From NCBI GenBank assembly GCA_030248135.1, contig JASANC010004591.1:62001-126000 (forward strand): a DNA stretch of 64,000 bases, given 5' to 3'. The notes below the pieces were generated by a model, which did no database searches, was not told the DNA's origin, and saw only the letters and a program-made list of their open reading frames with translations. Position numbers and translations under genes: made by a program. Source of the stretch: Theristus sp. LFF4_11. Taxonomy: Eukaryota > Nematoda > Chromadorea > Monhysterida > Xyalidae. Shown here one piece after another: positions 33,418 to 46,332 of this stretch. Numbering within the stretch: position 1 is the first letter of the stretch; every line of letters starts with the position of its first letter.

Positions 33418-34282
33418 TGGTTTGGCTGCGATCTTGGTTTTTTTGTTATCGAATTCAGTTTTTTCTTTCTGTTTTCTCGTCTTCTTTCCGGTTCAAGTGA
33501 TCAGAATATGAAGAATGATAATAATGATAATAATATTTTGATATATATATTTTCCAAGTGTACGCTGGCCCTGCACGATGATATCGTGGTTTGTTTCGTT
33601 ATCCCGACTGTTTCAATCGACCCGCACTGGTTTTGGTTGGACTAGGCTGAAAAAAACACAGAAAATACTGAAAGTTTAAACAATTTTCAAGCCCAGAAGT
33701 TTGTTGGTTGGTACAATCTGGATACAATGACGACCAATAAGTACCGCACCACACGACCAGGGCGATTATGACAATGCATTGCTTTCACTTCCTTGTGTAT
33801 CACATGAGCGCATGGAGGTCGCCTGAACATTAATTGTCGTTACACGTTTTTATTGTTTTTTTCTAATACTACCTTGGTATAATTTATTTTCTTGGTATTA
33901 AATAACGAAATATATTTTCGCGGTTTCTGAGAAGTTCGATAACTTTCCAAAACTACGTTCATCTGCCTTTTTCGTTTGCCAAGTTTTTAACGGAACGTGT
34001 CTGGTCCGCACGTTTTGTCCTAAACGCAACTGAACGAGCAAGCAGCAGGAAAAAAACTTTATCAGTGTGTCAGCTGATTATAGTTTTCAAAAAAAAACCG
34101 GGCGGCCTAGGAAATGTGCAAAGGCAGCAGGACTGCAGTTGCGGAGGGGAGTCAGTTGAAAACAGTGATGCGAAAATGACGAGCTAATATGCACACGTGC
34201 TAGGTTTTTTTTCGTATCTCCATTGCTGTCCAAGGTGAAAAATGTCTAACTTCACATTTTTTTCATAAACAAGTCATTCGAC
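33418..34282. other. Upstream region of the FOXO a-type exon
   Basis: Presumed 5' UTR and promoter of isoform a. Pyrimidine-rich next to the ATG (seen on the plus strand at 33430-33490). No TATA box or other element was identified with confidence. Confidence 0.35.
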
Positions 34283-34289
34283 AGTGCCG

Positions 34290-34326
34290 CTGATTGGCCG
34301 CTTTTCGCTTCTGCAACCAATCAGCG
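34290..34326. promoter_or_regulatory. Inverted pair of CCAAT-box (NF-Y-type) motifs
   Basis: CCGCTGATTGG and CCAATCAGCGG face each other with a 16-base spacer. A second pair is at 34623-34659 (CTGATTGGCTG and CAGCCAATCAG). The core matches the NF-Y consensus CCAATCAG. No gene start is known nearby, so a foldback repeat is an alternative explanation. Confidence 0.35.
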
Positions 34327-34622
34327 GATTGAATTATCAGACGAGACCTGAAGCAATCTATCAATCATCGGTCATAATAAGCCAAAAAAGTTCTCGACTT
34401 GCTCATTGGCTACCTGAATGTAACCATTCAGCGCAGAAAATAAAAAAACATGATGCTCACTTTTCACGCGGCACCGAATGCCACCTGGCTAGTGTAAATA
34501 CAGACATGGAAGTTTCTGTGCCATTTGAGATGCAAAAACTTCACATTGCGATCCATACTTCATGTTGTTGTCAAAAACAGTTGCGTGGATAACTAATAAC
34601 TATGTACTATCTTTAAAACTAT

Positions 34623-34659
34623 CTGATTGGCTGGCCTTGAAATGGCGCAGCCAATCAGT
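34623..34659. promoter_or_regulatory. Second inverted CCAAT-box pair
   Basis: CTGATTGGCTG and CAGCCAATCAG form perfect 11-bp arms around a 15-base spacer. Confidence 0.35.
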
Positions 34660-34730
34660 ATACCAATTCGAGGTTCAAGTTAATGATACAGAAGTTATAA
34701 CTTGAAACTTCGAAAAACTCTCTCAAGGAA

Positions 34731-35276
34731 CTATGCTGAAACTTGGCTGAAATCAAATGGTGCCACCTTTGCTATTTCAACTCCACGTGTTGCATATAAC
34801 ACGAAAACAACGGAAAATACTGATCGTGAAACAGTTTGTTTGAACATAAAATAACGTGAACATTGAACAAAACGATAAAAGATACGTGAATATTTTTCGG
34901 TACGGTCGAACAAAACAGTTCTGCCGCACTTGATGCCCAAAAACGCGCCCACAGTTTTATCGCCGAAATTAGGCATGTTGACGTTTTTTGTCTGCGAAAA
35001 TTGGGTGTAGAGTTGGCCATTTTTTTCAACCGATGAACGGAAAAATGTATCAGGAAAATCATTGGAACACACACAATTTGCTTTTATAGTTGAAATCCAA
35101 ATCAGATGTGTGAAAAGTTTTTTTGGCTCACGTCGCTTAAACTGTGCGATGTTGATGATATGTACAAAAGCATCGTGCATGAAATCGCGCATCGTGGTGA
35201 ATTCCTCGGAAAATATAGCTGCTGTAATGTAACACACCGATATGATTTTATCACGAGTTCTGCATTGGAAGCTCAA
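34731..35276 (-). CDS. Hypothetical ORF, 181 codons
   Basis: Open frame on the minus strand without recognised domain, signal peptide or splice context. A 64-kb window is expected to contain about one random frame of this length. Not assigned a function. Confidence 0.12.
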   Translation of the reverse strand: MSFQCRTRDKIISVCYITAAIFSEEFTTMRDFMHDAFVHIINIAQFKRREPKKLFTHLIWISTIKANCVCSNDFPDTFFRSSVEKNGQLYTQFSQTKNVNMPNFGDKTVGAFLGIKCGRTVLFDRTEKYSRIFYRFVQCSRYFMFKQTVSRSVFSVVFVLYATRGVEIAKVAPFDFSQVSA

Positions 35277-35487
35277 ATTGTAAATGAGCTAGCACAATGC
35301 GATATCAATTTTCGCTTCATCGGAAACGAAATGGCAAAAACGGACACGTAGACGGAGATATCAGATATTAGCACTCGGGCTTACCAACGGAACAGAGCCC
35401 GCTATGAAATGTGCGATCCAAAGGTGTAGATGCGCGCACAGTACAAAGCCAACGAGAAAAAATGCGTTAAAGAACTGTCGTTTGAAC

Positions 35488-35922
35488 TACCGTATTACCT
35501 CTAAAAAAACCCCATGGGGGTTTATTTCTTCAGCGACTTCTGGGGGTGGGGGTTTATTTTTTTGGGGGGGGGGTTATTTGGAAACCATTTTTAGGGGTGG
35601 GCAAAATGGCAAAAATACCTTCCATGGCAGGAAGGAAGTCGCAGAAACTTCTACTCCACATAGAAATTTCCTTTTACAACAGCCTTTTGTAATTAAATTA
35701 CTATTAACTCATCCATTTGGGGCCTTTGGTAGCACAATTTCATCATTTTCACTGCAACCAGCCATTGAATTTGCTGGGTATGTGTTTCAAACAGGTTTCC
35801 AATAATCCCCCATGGGGGATTATTTTGGGGGGGGGATTATTTGGAAACTTGTCGAGGGGGTGGGGGTTTATTTTTGGGGGGGTTAATTTTGGGGGGGGGG
35901 GTTTAATAGAGGTAATACGGTA
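35488..35922. mobile_element. MITE, TIR TACCGTATTACC, copy 2
   Basis: Inverse orientation relative to 16901-17349, with GGTAATACGGTA at the right end. G4-G12 tracts alternate with TTTATT/TTATT in both subterminal regions. No clear target duplication. Confidence 0.75.
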
Positions 35923-36039
35923 GTTTTTTCCAGAGAAAAAATTGCATCTTCTGCCACCAGCCTCAGCTGCAGGCAAGGACGTAATAAACATACAGTAAAA
36001 TATTGCACATGTTTGTGCTCTTATCGATTCACATATATG

Positions 36040-36063
36040 CTTTGTTGTTGTTGTTGTTGTTGT
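36040..36063 (+). repeat. TTG microsatellite
   Basis: Seven consecutive TTG units. Confidence 0.9.
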
Positions 36064-36068
36064 GATTT

Positions 36069-36108
36069 TTAGGCGATGTTTTTAGCCAGGGCTAACCCAG
36101 AAACTCGG
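36069..36108 (-). repeat. SINE tail fragment
   Basis: About 40 bp identical in type to the tail of the tRNA-derived SINE (TTAGGCGATGTTTTTAGCCA), truncated after AACCCAGAAA. Confidence 0.6.
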
Positions 36109-36340
36109 GCACGCAGCGCGAAAATCACAGTTTTTCTTTTGAAATTTGAAGTGAATTGTGAATTGATAAGCGCACGGTTTTGTGCATCTGCACTAATAAA
36201 TGCACGAGCATGTGTACGAGCGTGTGCATTCGCATATTTTTTTTGCGTGAAAAAACCGGCTGGGTTTTTTGTTGCAAAACGTGGAAAATGGGTGACATCT
36301 TGTTTCAAGCTTTCACAAACACAATGACGGACGGGTGAAT

Positions 36341-36517
36341 TTAGGCGATGTTTTTACTTGCGGCTAACCCAGAAAAGCGTGCAGAATGACGTCGAGATGG
36401 GCGCCCGTCGAGTTTTCTTTGTCATTGAGGGCCTATGCACCCGTCGGACGCGGGACTCGATCCACCGAGCGCACAGATAACGAGTCTAACGCGCTACCAC
36501 ACAGGTTACGAGGGCCA
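36341..36517 (-). mobile_element. tRNA-derived SINE, copy 4
   Basis: Full-length minus-strand copy from the TTAGGCGATG tail to the GTGGCCCTCGTAACC head. Box B-like GGATCGAGTCC. Confidence 0.7.
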
Positions 36518-38577
36518 CATTGAACAAAAACTTTCCAACCAAATACCACAATCAGTGTCTTCGCAAGAAAAAATTGAAAGTGACATGCACTACCTAAATA
36601 AATGACCTGCCACAGGAATATTGGCATCTATGTCAACATGATCTTTTTCAAATTTTCTGCTTAAATGCCTCACAATTTCTTTCGCCGCAAAATGGACTCG
36701 ACATAATCCGAACAACGCAGTCTTCTGCTAAAAAATGACAACGAAACGAACTACATGACAGAAAATACTAAAGCTTAATTGACAGCATATAATCAGCATA
36801 AAGCAGCTTACACCAGTTCCATGCCTCAGCGAATTCGAATTTTTGACGCCAGACATCAGCCATAAATTAACACGCGCCAAAGGCAGACGACTGGCGAACA
36901 TTTTTTTACAACGTGTGAGGCCGCCGTTTCGTTATACGCGTTATGTCACGCCAAAACGAACGGTAAAACGATCTATCTAAAAATATGCTGCTTTTAAATG
37001 CTGAATACACGTATGTTTGAATGGTGCTCGAAAGTTGACCGACTTTGCAATTTTCATCATCACTGGAAATTTGCGCGGACAGGTAATAGCGTTTTCAGAT
37101 GAACATTTTGGCGCTGAATACCGAAAAGACGCAACTTTGGCGGTATATGACGCTGTCGCAATTTCGGCCCACCCCCATTGTTGTGCGCGACCAACGTGCC
37201 AATAAATGCGTTCAAAATCTTGATGCGGTTGTTGGATGGCATGGCGACGCGTTATAGATCAGAAAAAGTCATTAAAAATGTATTACCGAGTTACTGGTGC
37301 TGTCTGCTTGTAGCGTACACACATACAACAGTGTACTTTGCTGTCGCTGTCGGACAAAACTATGGTGGCTGACCTGACGTACACAAACGCGCCATCATAA
37401 TAGCCACAAAGTGGTGTGCAATTAGCTGATTGGCTGAGGCTGAGCTTCGAACCACGTCCACTGGTTCCATCCAATTTGTTTCTTTTGCATTTTGTGCAGG
37501 TTCAGTTTTTTTAAACAGTAGATTAATGACGAAAACTATTGGACGAACGCTGGACTGGTTGAAAAATTGACTTGACGAAGGTTTACCTATATTGAATTTC
37601 AGTTTTACCGAGATACGATATTTCTATTTTACGCATCGTTTTTTTTTTGTTTCACCACAGCAGGCTGATGAACATATCGTTTTAGTTTCACAGAAAAGTA
37701 AAATTGTACAGGTTATGGAAATGTTTCTTTTAAATATACGGTTAATAGCAAAAAGTTACGATGGTCGTTAGTGCAATTGAAAAGGTTTACTTGCAACTTA
37801 CTTTCACAAAAAACACGAAAAACCGAATAGCACAATTAACGAGAGAATGACATTTTTATTGATTTCCAGACGCTTCCAGTCCGGCATAAAAATGTCAACG
37901 CTGGAGAAAAAAATTGTGCCGAGCGAAGTGAAAGCTGACAAGAGCGAGCAGCGCTGTATGTTCGCATTTTTCATTATGGGGCGGACACAAATGCGAGACA
38001 GCTGAGATAAAGCTATTCATCTTTTTCAGTTCACAGCGGAATGCCAACGCTTTACGCACAAAGTACCGTTTGACTGTCGGAACAATCGAAATCACCGTTC
38101 CTGATCGTCAAAAAACATTTTTCTTTTCGAGTACAGCTATCAAGTTTTCAAGCGGTGCAAAAAAGTTGGAAAGTTTCAGTTTTGCTTTTCTAAAACAAAT
38201 GCTCCTCCGAGCTTTATGTTTTTGAAAAAAGCAAGATCGTGTCGAGACCTAATGCGGTAAAAAATATGGTCGGTGCAGTGTTTCTGTCGTGACTGTCTGC
38301 CCACCACAACAGCCGACTTGTCTCGAGCCCACGAACGTAATTTTGAAAAAGCGTTTTTTCCGCTTGTTCGAAAAAAAGCATGCGCCGAACTCATGATGAT
38401 GACGTGTGCAGTCAAAAAAATAGACACACATATACAATGTATCTGTGTTGAAATACACAGAATTGTTCTCAGGTTTTTCTTGGAAAAATGAAATGTGTAC
38501 TTGAAATGCAATCACAGAGAAGCCACAGCAAAAGGGCTATGAGATCAACATCAGAGTCTTGGCATTGAGACTGAATG
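36518..38577. other. Gene-free stretch
   Basis: No recognisable exon, RNA gene or repeat family of the window apart from a CCAAT-type motif at 37426-37436. Confidence 0.35.
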
Positions 38578-38615
38578 AGCTATCCATTTGACCCGTGCCT
38601 TCGGCACGGCTTTAA
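38578..38615 (-). mobile_element. Solitary Helitron-type 3' end
   Basis: On the minus strand CCGTGCC-GAA-GGCACGG forms a 7-bp stem followed by GGTCAAATGGATAG, close to the 3' end of the Helitron ending at 50278 (stem with loop GTA, then GTCAATTTGCTAG). Final bases ATAG instead of CTAG. The rest of the element was not traced. Confidence 0.45.
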
Positions 38616-41600
38616 AAAAAGGTTAAAATTCTGTCAACCCATTCTTTATTCACTGTTCACAGATTCGTTTCAGACAGATGGCCAGCCCGTTAAAAATCCA
38701 AAGTCGAGCCTTTTTTAATTATAAAGAGAAAACAAAGAAAACATTATTTGGTCAAAACAGCGTTCTTTCAGCCGATTTGAATATACTGTACCGTACACAT
38801 GTTCCTGTAATTTTCCAGCTTGACACCACACAGTCAAAGTTTTGATCAAAATAAGCAAATGTCTATCACATTGGAGTCGCGAACGAGAGTCAATCAAAAC
38901 TTGCTCGCTTGCTCAATCAAAGAGTTTGCTTGCCATTGGAATCAGTGGAATAGCACAAGAAATGCAAAAACACAAATCCAGAAATAACACACCGTGTTTT
39001 CACATACGTTGCGCAGCGCCTTTGAAGTGTAAAAATAGCCGAAAATATAAAACACTGAGTCTAATATGTATCTCGACAAGAAACCGTAAATTCATATGGC
39101 ACGTGCATTCAACCAACTTACCTACAGCTGTACAATAACATTACCTATCTATTACCGAGAATGTTAATTGAATATTGAAATGTCACGTTAAAACTGTTAA
39201 TATGTTGCTAATTTTATGCAACCATCGCCCTCCTCCCACTAGTACTGTTAGTCAACAATGTTTATAATCTGTAATTGGTGTTTAAAAATAGACGTAATCA
39301 ACCCTGAATTATAACATACTGATGCATTTAGCATTTGAGACTGAAAATTATCATATCCAAATTTATCCAAATTGAGTTATCACAAGATGGAAATTATGAA
39401 ACTCAATTACGTATTAAACTAAATTGCTGACAAACTTAGCTTCATTTCAGATAACTATTATCTTTTCGTGCGAAGGAGGCGGAATGATATTGAATGATGT
39501 GTGGAAATGCCGCACAGATGGAAAAGCTGTTTCGCGCCCGAACGCAGTTAGAATGTGAAATAAAATAAATTTATTTAGTGAGAAAAGATTTTGGATAGTT
39601 TCTTCTCAATTTCTTGCACAAATCTGCCATCAGAATACGTTAAGTTTTGCTGATTTCAAATTGCCGCACAGTCATGAAACATTTTCACTATCTGTGCGTG
39701 CAAACTTTGTGACACGTTTAATAAGAAAGATAACATATCACATGCATGTTTATTCATAAATAGAGGGTGAACGAAGAAACGAGAAAGCACAAGATGATAG
39801 TGATACTGTATCAAGTGCAGGGTCGGGTAAACATACACACAATGTAGAGAGGGTTTAAAAACGTAAAAAAGTCTTCCCACAATAAATCTTTCACGTTGAA
39901 ATTTCCACCAATAATAGTGATTGTTGTCCACAACTAAAAATCCAATGGAAAAGTATACAGGCATACCAAACGCGCTATTTTGTCCTCAAAAACCATGTAA
40001 AGCAAATCTTCAGTTGCTCCACGTAAATTGTGATCAATTTGATTTTAATCAATTTGAGTTTAAAAACTCATGAAAACCACAATGAGAACTACAACGTACA
40101 TGATTTGAAAAACACACAATACATTAAGAAAAATAAACAGATGCAGACTCAGATGCAGATGCTCGTGCAGGTATCGACGTAGATGACAAAAAAATTTCCT
40201 AAATCACGGCTGTGGTGGTGACTGCTTGCACGGGTTTCTGCATGTGAATTGATTAGCTGCTTTGTTCTAGCAAAAATTTTGACACAATATATGTACATGA
40301 CAATAAGAAATTCCTTCATTGGTGAAAGTTTCAGCATGGAAGATTATTATGGGTGGTACGGTCGAACCGATTTCGTCAAACAGCCTGCAACTAGAGACTT
40401 TCTTCTGGCATGTGAATCTGGCACGCTGGTTTGACTGAATCGAGCTACCTTTTTTACTTTGAACCAACCAGTGAGCTCAATTCACAAGCAGCCATTTGCC
40501 TCACAGCTCAACTGCGTATGTACGTGCGAAACTTGTTAAATATAGCAAATGGCATGTATTTGTATCTGACGTATCATGGTTCGAGTTAACCAGTGTGTTT
40601 CAGCACTACAAAAATAACCAGTAACCCTACGTACAATCGGTTTCTAAAGTTTAAAAAAGTCAACCTAAAGAGAGACTCCCCGAGAGAGACACACTGTTTT
40701 GGCAGACGGTATGTTGTCTAAAGTTCAAGTACTATTTTCAACCGCAAAGCCTCAGAAAATTAGACGACCTAAATGAACATAAAAAAGGAGAAAAAACTCG
40801 AAACACCCCATAAAGGAATGAGAATAATGGTATGCTGCACGACCATTCTATCGAATATCATTTCAGAACAAAAAAAATGAAAAAGCACAAAAAACTGGTG
40901 GTGCGTCGCGCATTCACTCCGCGCAAAATGCATAAGGCCCATTGTGGAATGTATTCCAGACGACTGGACAGGCACAGGCTGATGCGACGACATGCTAAGT
41001 CTAGGTACATAGAGACATTGAATAGACGCAGTATACTGAACAGGGTGGCAGAAAAGTTTACTCATATGAAGGAAATGTTTTTTAATTGTACATATTTTTT
41101 AAAACTTGAATTGCAATGCCCATTTTTATGCGTTTTTCCGTCTTGGCACACGTCGGTTGGCATAGTTGCGAATGGGAGTTTATGTTTCAGATAGGATATT
41201 CCAGTTAACTAAACGGTTTTAGGTTTTATTGCCGTTTTAGGAAGGTATGACCTATTTTTTTAACGTGTCCCACTGAAATGACGTCATATGCCGCCAAACA
41301 TGCGCTTGCCTTTCACTACAAACCAGACTTTCCATTTAGCCGATTTCTTACCGTAAACAAACGGTGAATGTCGAATCAATCACACCAAACTGACATTTTA
41401 GTGCTTGTACTTTGACAAACGGGCGTTTTTAAAACAAATGACGTCATTTTAATCCGGACACGTTTGAATAAATCCACAATAGTACACGTACATGTTGTAC
41501 GTTTGGCTAGTGACATACTGATTTAAACAAAACAACGCTACTGAATTTCACTAAACGATATGATCAAACAACGTGACCCTCGAAATTGTAAGTGCTTCTC

Positions 41601-42152
41601 ATTTTGCTATATAAAACCACCGGACTTCCTTGTCGTAGCCATATTTATTCCGCAGTCGTATTGCAGGCTAACAATAAAAAACTTCAGGTTTTAATGCGTT
41701 AAAAGTTCAAGTTTTTCTCGTTTTTTAACAACTGTTTCTTTCGAAACGACAGCATTTACTTGCAAACCACTCTGTACAAAAGTACATGCTGTATAGGCTG
41801 GTTCCGCCGCAAGCCAATACATTGCTATCGATGCGGTATTACGTGTGGTGATAAAAGCTCTCCAGCTAATGCTTAAAAAGTACATATGCACCACAAACGT
41901 ACGGGCGCACATGTATGTTACATCTTTTACGTCATCTTTTATGGGTGAAAGACTTACAGCTTTACCTATATGGGGTTACGAAGGTTAAGCTACGGCTCAT
42001 ACAGTACAATGTATATATGCTTGCGTAGTAGCATCGATGCTGATACAGTTTTAAATTGTATCAAATCAAGTGAACTTTGTAAAATTGAGTCTCACCTGCA
42101 TATTATGATGGTGCAACACAGTGACAGCCAGGTGGAAAAAGGAGGAATAAGA
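38616..42152. other. Gene-free stretch
   Basis: AT-rich sequence in which no coding exon was recognised. Weak GTGCAC-type repeat at 40140-40260. Confidence 0.35.
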
Positions 42153-42421
42153 TACAGTATGGCCGAATAAATAAGGCAGTCCATCAAGGTGGGATCAGTC
42201 GCAGACTAGGAGTGGTCTTCTTCAAAAATGCCAACATAATTCTTAATGATGTGTGCAAAAGAGAAAGAATGAACAGAATAGCACGAAGAGTCCGTTAGTC
42301 TAAAAAAACGCGTCAAATTTGGCACACAACTTGGTTTCTGAACGTCTTTTATTTTTCATTCAAATTTCGCGCGCTCCTTCCACCCTGAAAAAAACTGCCA
42401 TGTTTACTCGGCCATTCCGTA
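42153..42421. mobile_element. MITE, TIR CAGTATGGCCGA, copy 3
   Basis: TACAGTATGGCCGAATAAAT at the left and CTCGGCCATTCCGTA at the right, with TA at both borders. Body as in the copies at 21581 and 62180. Confidence 0.75.
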
Positions 42422-43222
42422 CTTGATGCGACCTTACGTCAGAAGCAGAAATTCCCAATTACACTGACGTATTTTTCAGAAAATCGGCAAAGCTACTTAC
42501 TTCCTTGTAATAGTCAGGTAATTCGATTGACGATTTAGATGAATATCAGTCGAGGAAAGTAAATCACGACAAAAAAGAGGTCCAAACATCGCTGATTAGC
42601 GTTTCAGAGCTTTTTCTTTCACCAGCTTGCGATCAACCTAGTTCGAACAGCTAAAATGCTCAAGCCCTTTGCAGCAGCAAGTCTCCGGAGACAGTTTTAC
42701 CGCGCAAGCCGTGGTAAATTACGTATGTATGTAGTGTGTAGCAGCGACCTCTCAGGCATCGCGTAATCATCTTCACGTGCTCAAAACACCTGCAACACAC
42801 AAGTTTGAAGATGTGATTCACCATGCTGTCATCATGGCATTGCATATTGCAGAGCTGACACACTAAAAAGATACCATACTGAATACCATAAGTGATACCA
42901 TACAATGTACGTGATGGCGTACCAATGTACACGTGTTAAAATGAACGTCTCTGAATATCAGTTTCACCGCAGTAACTCTTGGAAGGAAGCGCTTTCCGGC
43001 CAATGGTTACAGTGTCGACGTGTTTTCGTAACGTTTAGTTTTGTGAACGCTGATTGGCCAGACGCTCACCACTGTAGAAATTGGTTACAGACGTCCAACG
43101 GTGATGTTTGCCATTAAACCAGTTAGCACTTCCAAGGAGCTTAAGAAACGTTTTGATTTTGAAACTTTACGCTCCATGGAATCATACCTATCTTTAATGG
43201 TGTTAGTTGTGATCGTTTTACT

Positions 43223-43789
43223 GTGATAAAGTTGCAATCCACAGGATGGATAAGGATAAAGACGTTTGAAGACAGAACTTTCCATAGAATGCAAATGAAA
43301 CAAGCAGTTTTCATCACTTTCAAGTCAAAAGCATCGACGCCGATTTGTTGCAACCGCACCAATGCTCATAAGACGTCGATTTGGATGATTTTTGAACTCT
43401 TTTGTAAATGCTATGCGTGCAGCATTTTTTGCAGCTTTTCTGTTGGTTCCATCGTTCGAAAACGATTTTCGCAACGACGTTTAGATTCAAAAAAGTTTCA
43501 ATTGCTAGAAAAGTTAAAAAAAACCGAACCAAACCGCGTGATTATAACTGAAGAAAAACGGGCTTTGTCGTGTTGCAACAGGTCAACGTCGCTGAAGCAG
43601 CTGCTGCTAGAAGCGTCATACACAGACCAATGTGTGCAGAAAAAATGCTTTGCGCAGAAACTAAAAGCAAATTTCCCGACAAAATACGCTCTTTGGAATA
43701 CATCCTGGACAAGTGCGATTGGGAATAACTGCGAGACACCAAATATGGCAACAAGTCCGTGTAATTTATACATAGTTTCGCAATATTAA
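43223..43789 (+). CDS. Hypothetical protein, 188 codons
   Basis: The longest frame in the 33-45 kb stretch. It is Lys/Ser/Cys-rich with no recognised domain and no signal peptide. The downstream sequence is AT-rich. It could be an unrecognised single-exon gene, an exon or chance. Confidence 0.2.
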   Translation: MIKLQSTGWIRIKTFEDRTFHRMQMKQAVFITFKSKASTPICCNRTNAHKTSIWMIFELFCKCYACSIFCSFSVGSIVRKRFSQRRLDSKKFQLLEKLKKTEPNRVIITEEKRALSCCNRSTSLKQLLLEASYTDQCVQKKCFAQKLKANFPTKYALWNTSWTSAIGNNCETPNMATSPCNLYIVSQY

Positions 43790-43977
43790 ACAACTGTTTT
43801 TATTTGAAAACTTTGCAACCACGGTATTTATTTAAAAAAAAAATTCGGGCTGTTTAAATACATGTGTACACATTAATTAACGATTGATAAGTGACTGTAA
43901 ACCAGCTCTTAATTGCGCACTTGACACCTTTCTCCCGGACGTTTTCGAAACTTTACAATAAAGAGGAGACGGAGCCC

Positions 43978-44214
43978 TTATAGACGGTTAAAAAGCAATG
44001 TATCTATGGCTTCGCCGTGCATGAACGTGTGGCGAATCGAGCTGTTGTAGCAAGCCCGGTAGATGACAGTGTCCTGCCTGGGCGTCTGGGCTAACATGCA
44101 GCCACCAGCAGCTGAGCGACAACCGAGACACTGTTCCGAAGCAACATGGTGTTGTGCAGTTTTTTTACTCATTGACACAATTCTGTCCATAACAACAGCC
44201 ATATACACACACAA
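43978..44214 (-). CDS. Possible exon of an unrecognised Cys-containing protein
   Basis: A 78-codon frame whose GC-rich C-terminal half (CLGCRSAAGGCMLAQTPR onward) stands out from AT-rich surroundings. A plausible acceptor (GGAACAG) precedes the Cys-rich part. No partner exon and no family were identified. Confidence 0.2.
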   Translation of the reverse strand: MCVYMAVVMDRIVSMSKKTAQHHVASEQCLGCRSAAGGCMLAQTPRQDTVIYRACYNSSIRHTFMHGEAIDTLLFNRL

Positions 44215-44849
44215 AGATCATTATTTCATTTTCGCATTCAGACCAAAACATGTGAACCGCAAACGATGCTCATCACGTATGGCCGTTCTTAGACCGTCAG
44301 ACCAATAACGGATTTGTAGACAAGTAAAAATCAATATTTCATAGTTTTGTTCAACTTTATTGTGATCGATTATGGACACCCGGCGAAATGAAAGGAGAAA
44401 ATCAATTTTTTCATTGCATACTTCACCATAAACTTTTGTGTTTTGCATGCGCGCGGGAATCCATTACTATGGGACATGTCTGCGCGGGAAAGGTCCGAAC
44501 GGAAAAGGTGCGGATACGGATGAAAACTAAGAAAATAATAGTGTTTACAGACGGACTTTTTTACAATGATCACCAAAGAATTGTGTCGGTGCCAAGAGTC
44601 GAACTCGGGCAGTTGCACCAAATGAAGACACGGCACAACTTCCAGAGTTGCCGAAAAATATCAGACGATTGATTTTGCTTGCCCTCAAGTACAATGTAGT
44701 TTTTCGATACATGTCCGTTTGCACTACTTGTCGTGCAAGAGGTTTTGCAATGCAGGAGGCAGTGCAGGATGCAAAAAATGTCTGCGTGAAACGGGCGACG
44801 CAAACCAGTTGACGAAAAACGGTGGATGCGCGGTGGCAGGACGTTGGAA

Positions 44850-46332
44850 TCTATATTATTAAATTTACAAAGTGTCTGTCTGTGCGTGGCACTTTTTTCC
44901 AATTTGAATTGGCGCCCATTTTTGCTACTTAATAAAACTCCCATCTCAATTTCCCGCCCATTTTTGCTACTTAATAAAACTCCCATCTCAATTTCCTTAA
45001 CCTATTTTTTTATTAATGCCAGTTGAGATTGTTTTCTCAAAACGTCGCTCTTCATAGCTGGAGTCATCATGATGCTCTTTGGTCAACAGCGACAGTTTAG
45101 CGCAGCATAGGCAAATGGAAGCGTGGCTGATCAAAACTTGATGATCGACTGGGAAAGATGTAACAAAACCGTCTGTGAAAAAAGTTTGAACTTTTTTGTT
45201 TTTAAACATCGGGTTGCAAAACGCGCATCGACATCGGCATTGCAAGTTGCACTTTGGATTCAAAACAAGTACATAAATTTCATTGAAATTGATACTCCAT
45301 GTTTCATTTTCAAATTGATACTCCATGGTTATGAGCGATAATTTCAACGTAACGCACGATGGGCAACTGGCAATTGTTGCTGCTCAAAACTTGAAGAGCG
45401 ACTGCGAAAGATGTAACAAAACCGTCTTTGAAAAAGTTAGTTTTTTAATTGGGTCGAAATGGTATTTACCATTCATTTTCACTTTGCAAAATGTTAGGGT
45501 CATGTTGGGGTAAACGGGTAAAAAGAAGCAATGACTGCAAAACGAAATTATAAACGTCACTTTTTTTGTTTCTTCTATTCATTTTCATTTTAGAAAAAAG
45601 GCTTGGCTTATGTTAAAGTAACCGGGTAAAAGAAGCATTAGCTTTTTAAAACGGATTGTTTTTAATGAAAAAAAACGTTAATTTTTATATTTTTTTATTC
45701 AATCTTACTTCACATACAAAAAGGCTTGACTTAGGTTAGGGTGAACGGGTGAAAATAGCAAAATCGTAAACTTCGCATTTTTACTTTGCAAAAAAGGCTT
45801 GGCTTAGGTAAACGGGTAAAAGAAGCATTAGCTTTTTAAAACGGGTAATTGAAAAAAAACGTTAATTTTTATGTTTTTTATTCAATCTTACCTTCACATA
45901 CAAAAAGGCTTGACTTAGGTTAGGGTGAACGGGGAAAATAGCAAAATCATAAACTTCGCATTTTTACTTTACAAAAAAGGCTTGGCTTTGGTAAACGGGT
46001 AAAAAAAGCATTAGCTTTTTAAAACGGGTAAATGAAAAAAAACGTTAGTTTTTATATTTTTTATTCAATTTTACTTCATTTACAAAAAGGCTTGCCTTCG
46101 GTTAGGGTAAACGGGTAAAAATAGCAAAATCATAAACTTTGCATTTTTTATTTATTTATTTTTAAATACATAAAAAATATTGTATTGTAGGCGACTTCAC
46201 GGCAGCACAAGGTAAATTTTCTTCAGGGTTATTATTCAGTAAACGTTACTGTTTTTTCTTTCAAAGTCAATGCCACTTCACCAAAAAGGCTTGGCATTGA
46301 TTAAGCCACATACGCTCGGGTCAATTGGCTAG
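44850..46332 (+). mobile_element. Helitron-like element, array member 1
   Basis: Starts TCTATATTATTAAATTTAC after an A and ends GGGTCAATTGGCTAG. A subterminal hairpin GGCTT...AAGCC is near 46290-46310. The 5'-TC...CTAG-3' ends without inverted repeats or target duplication fit Helitrons. No Rep/helicase coding. The right half is a ~180-bp tandem repeat (45480-46150). Confidence 0.75.
45480..46150 (+). repeat. ~180-bp tandem repeat inside Helitron member 1
   Basis: Units contain GGCTTGGCTTAGG(TTAGGG), AACGGGTAAAA, AGCATTAGCTTTTTAAAACG and TTTTTATTCAAT. The same array type is at 46930-47580 and 50890-51500 in members 2 and 4. Confidence 0.75.

Noticed and set aside
45480..46150. Regularly spaced repeats considered as a CRISPR-like array
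   Set aside because: The units are contiguous ~180-bp tandem copies with no unique spacers, in eukaryotic DNA with introns.
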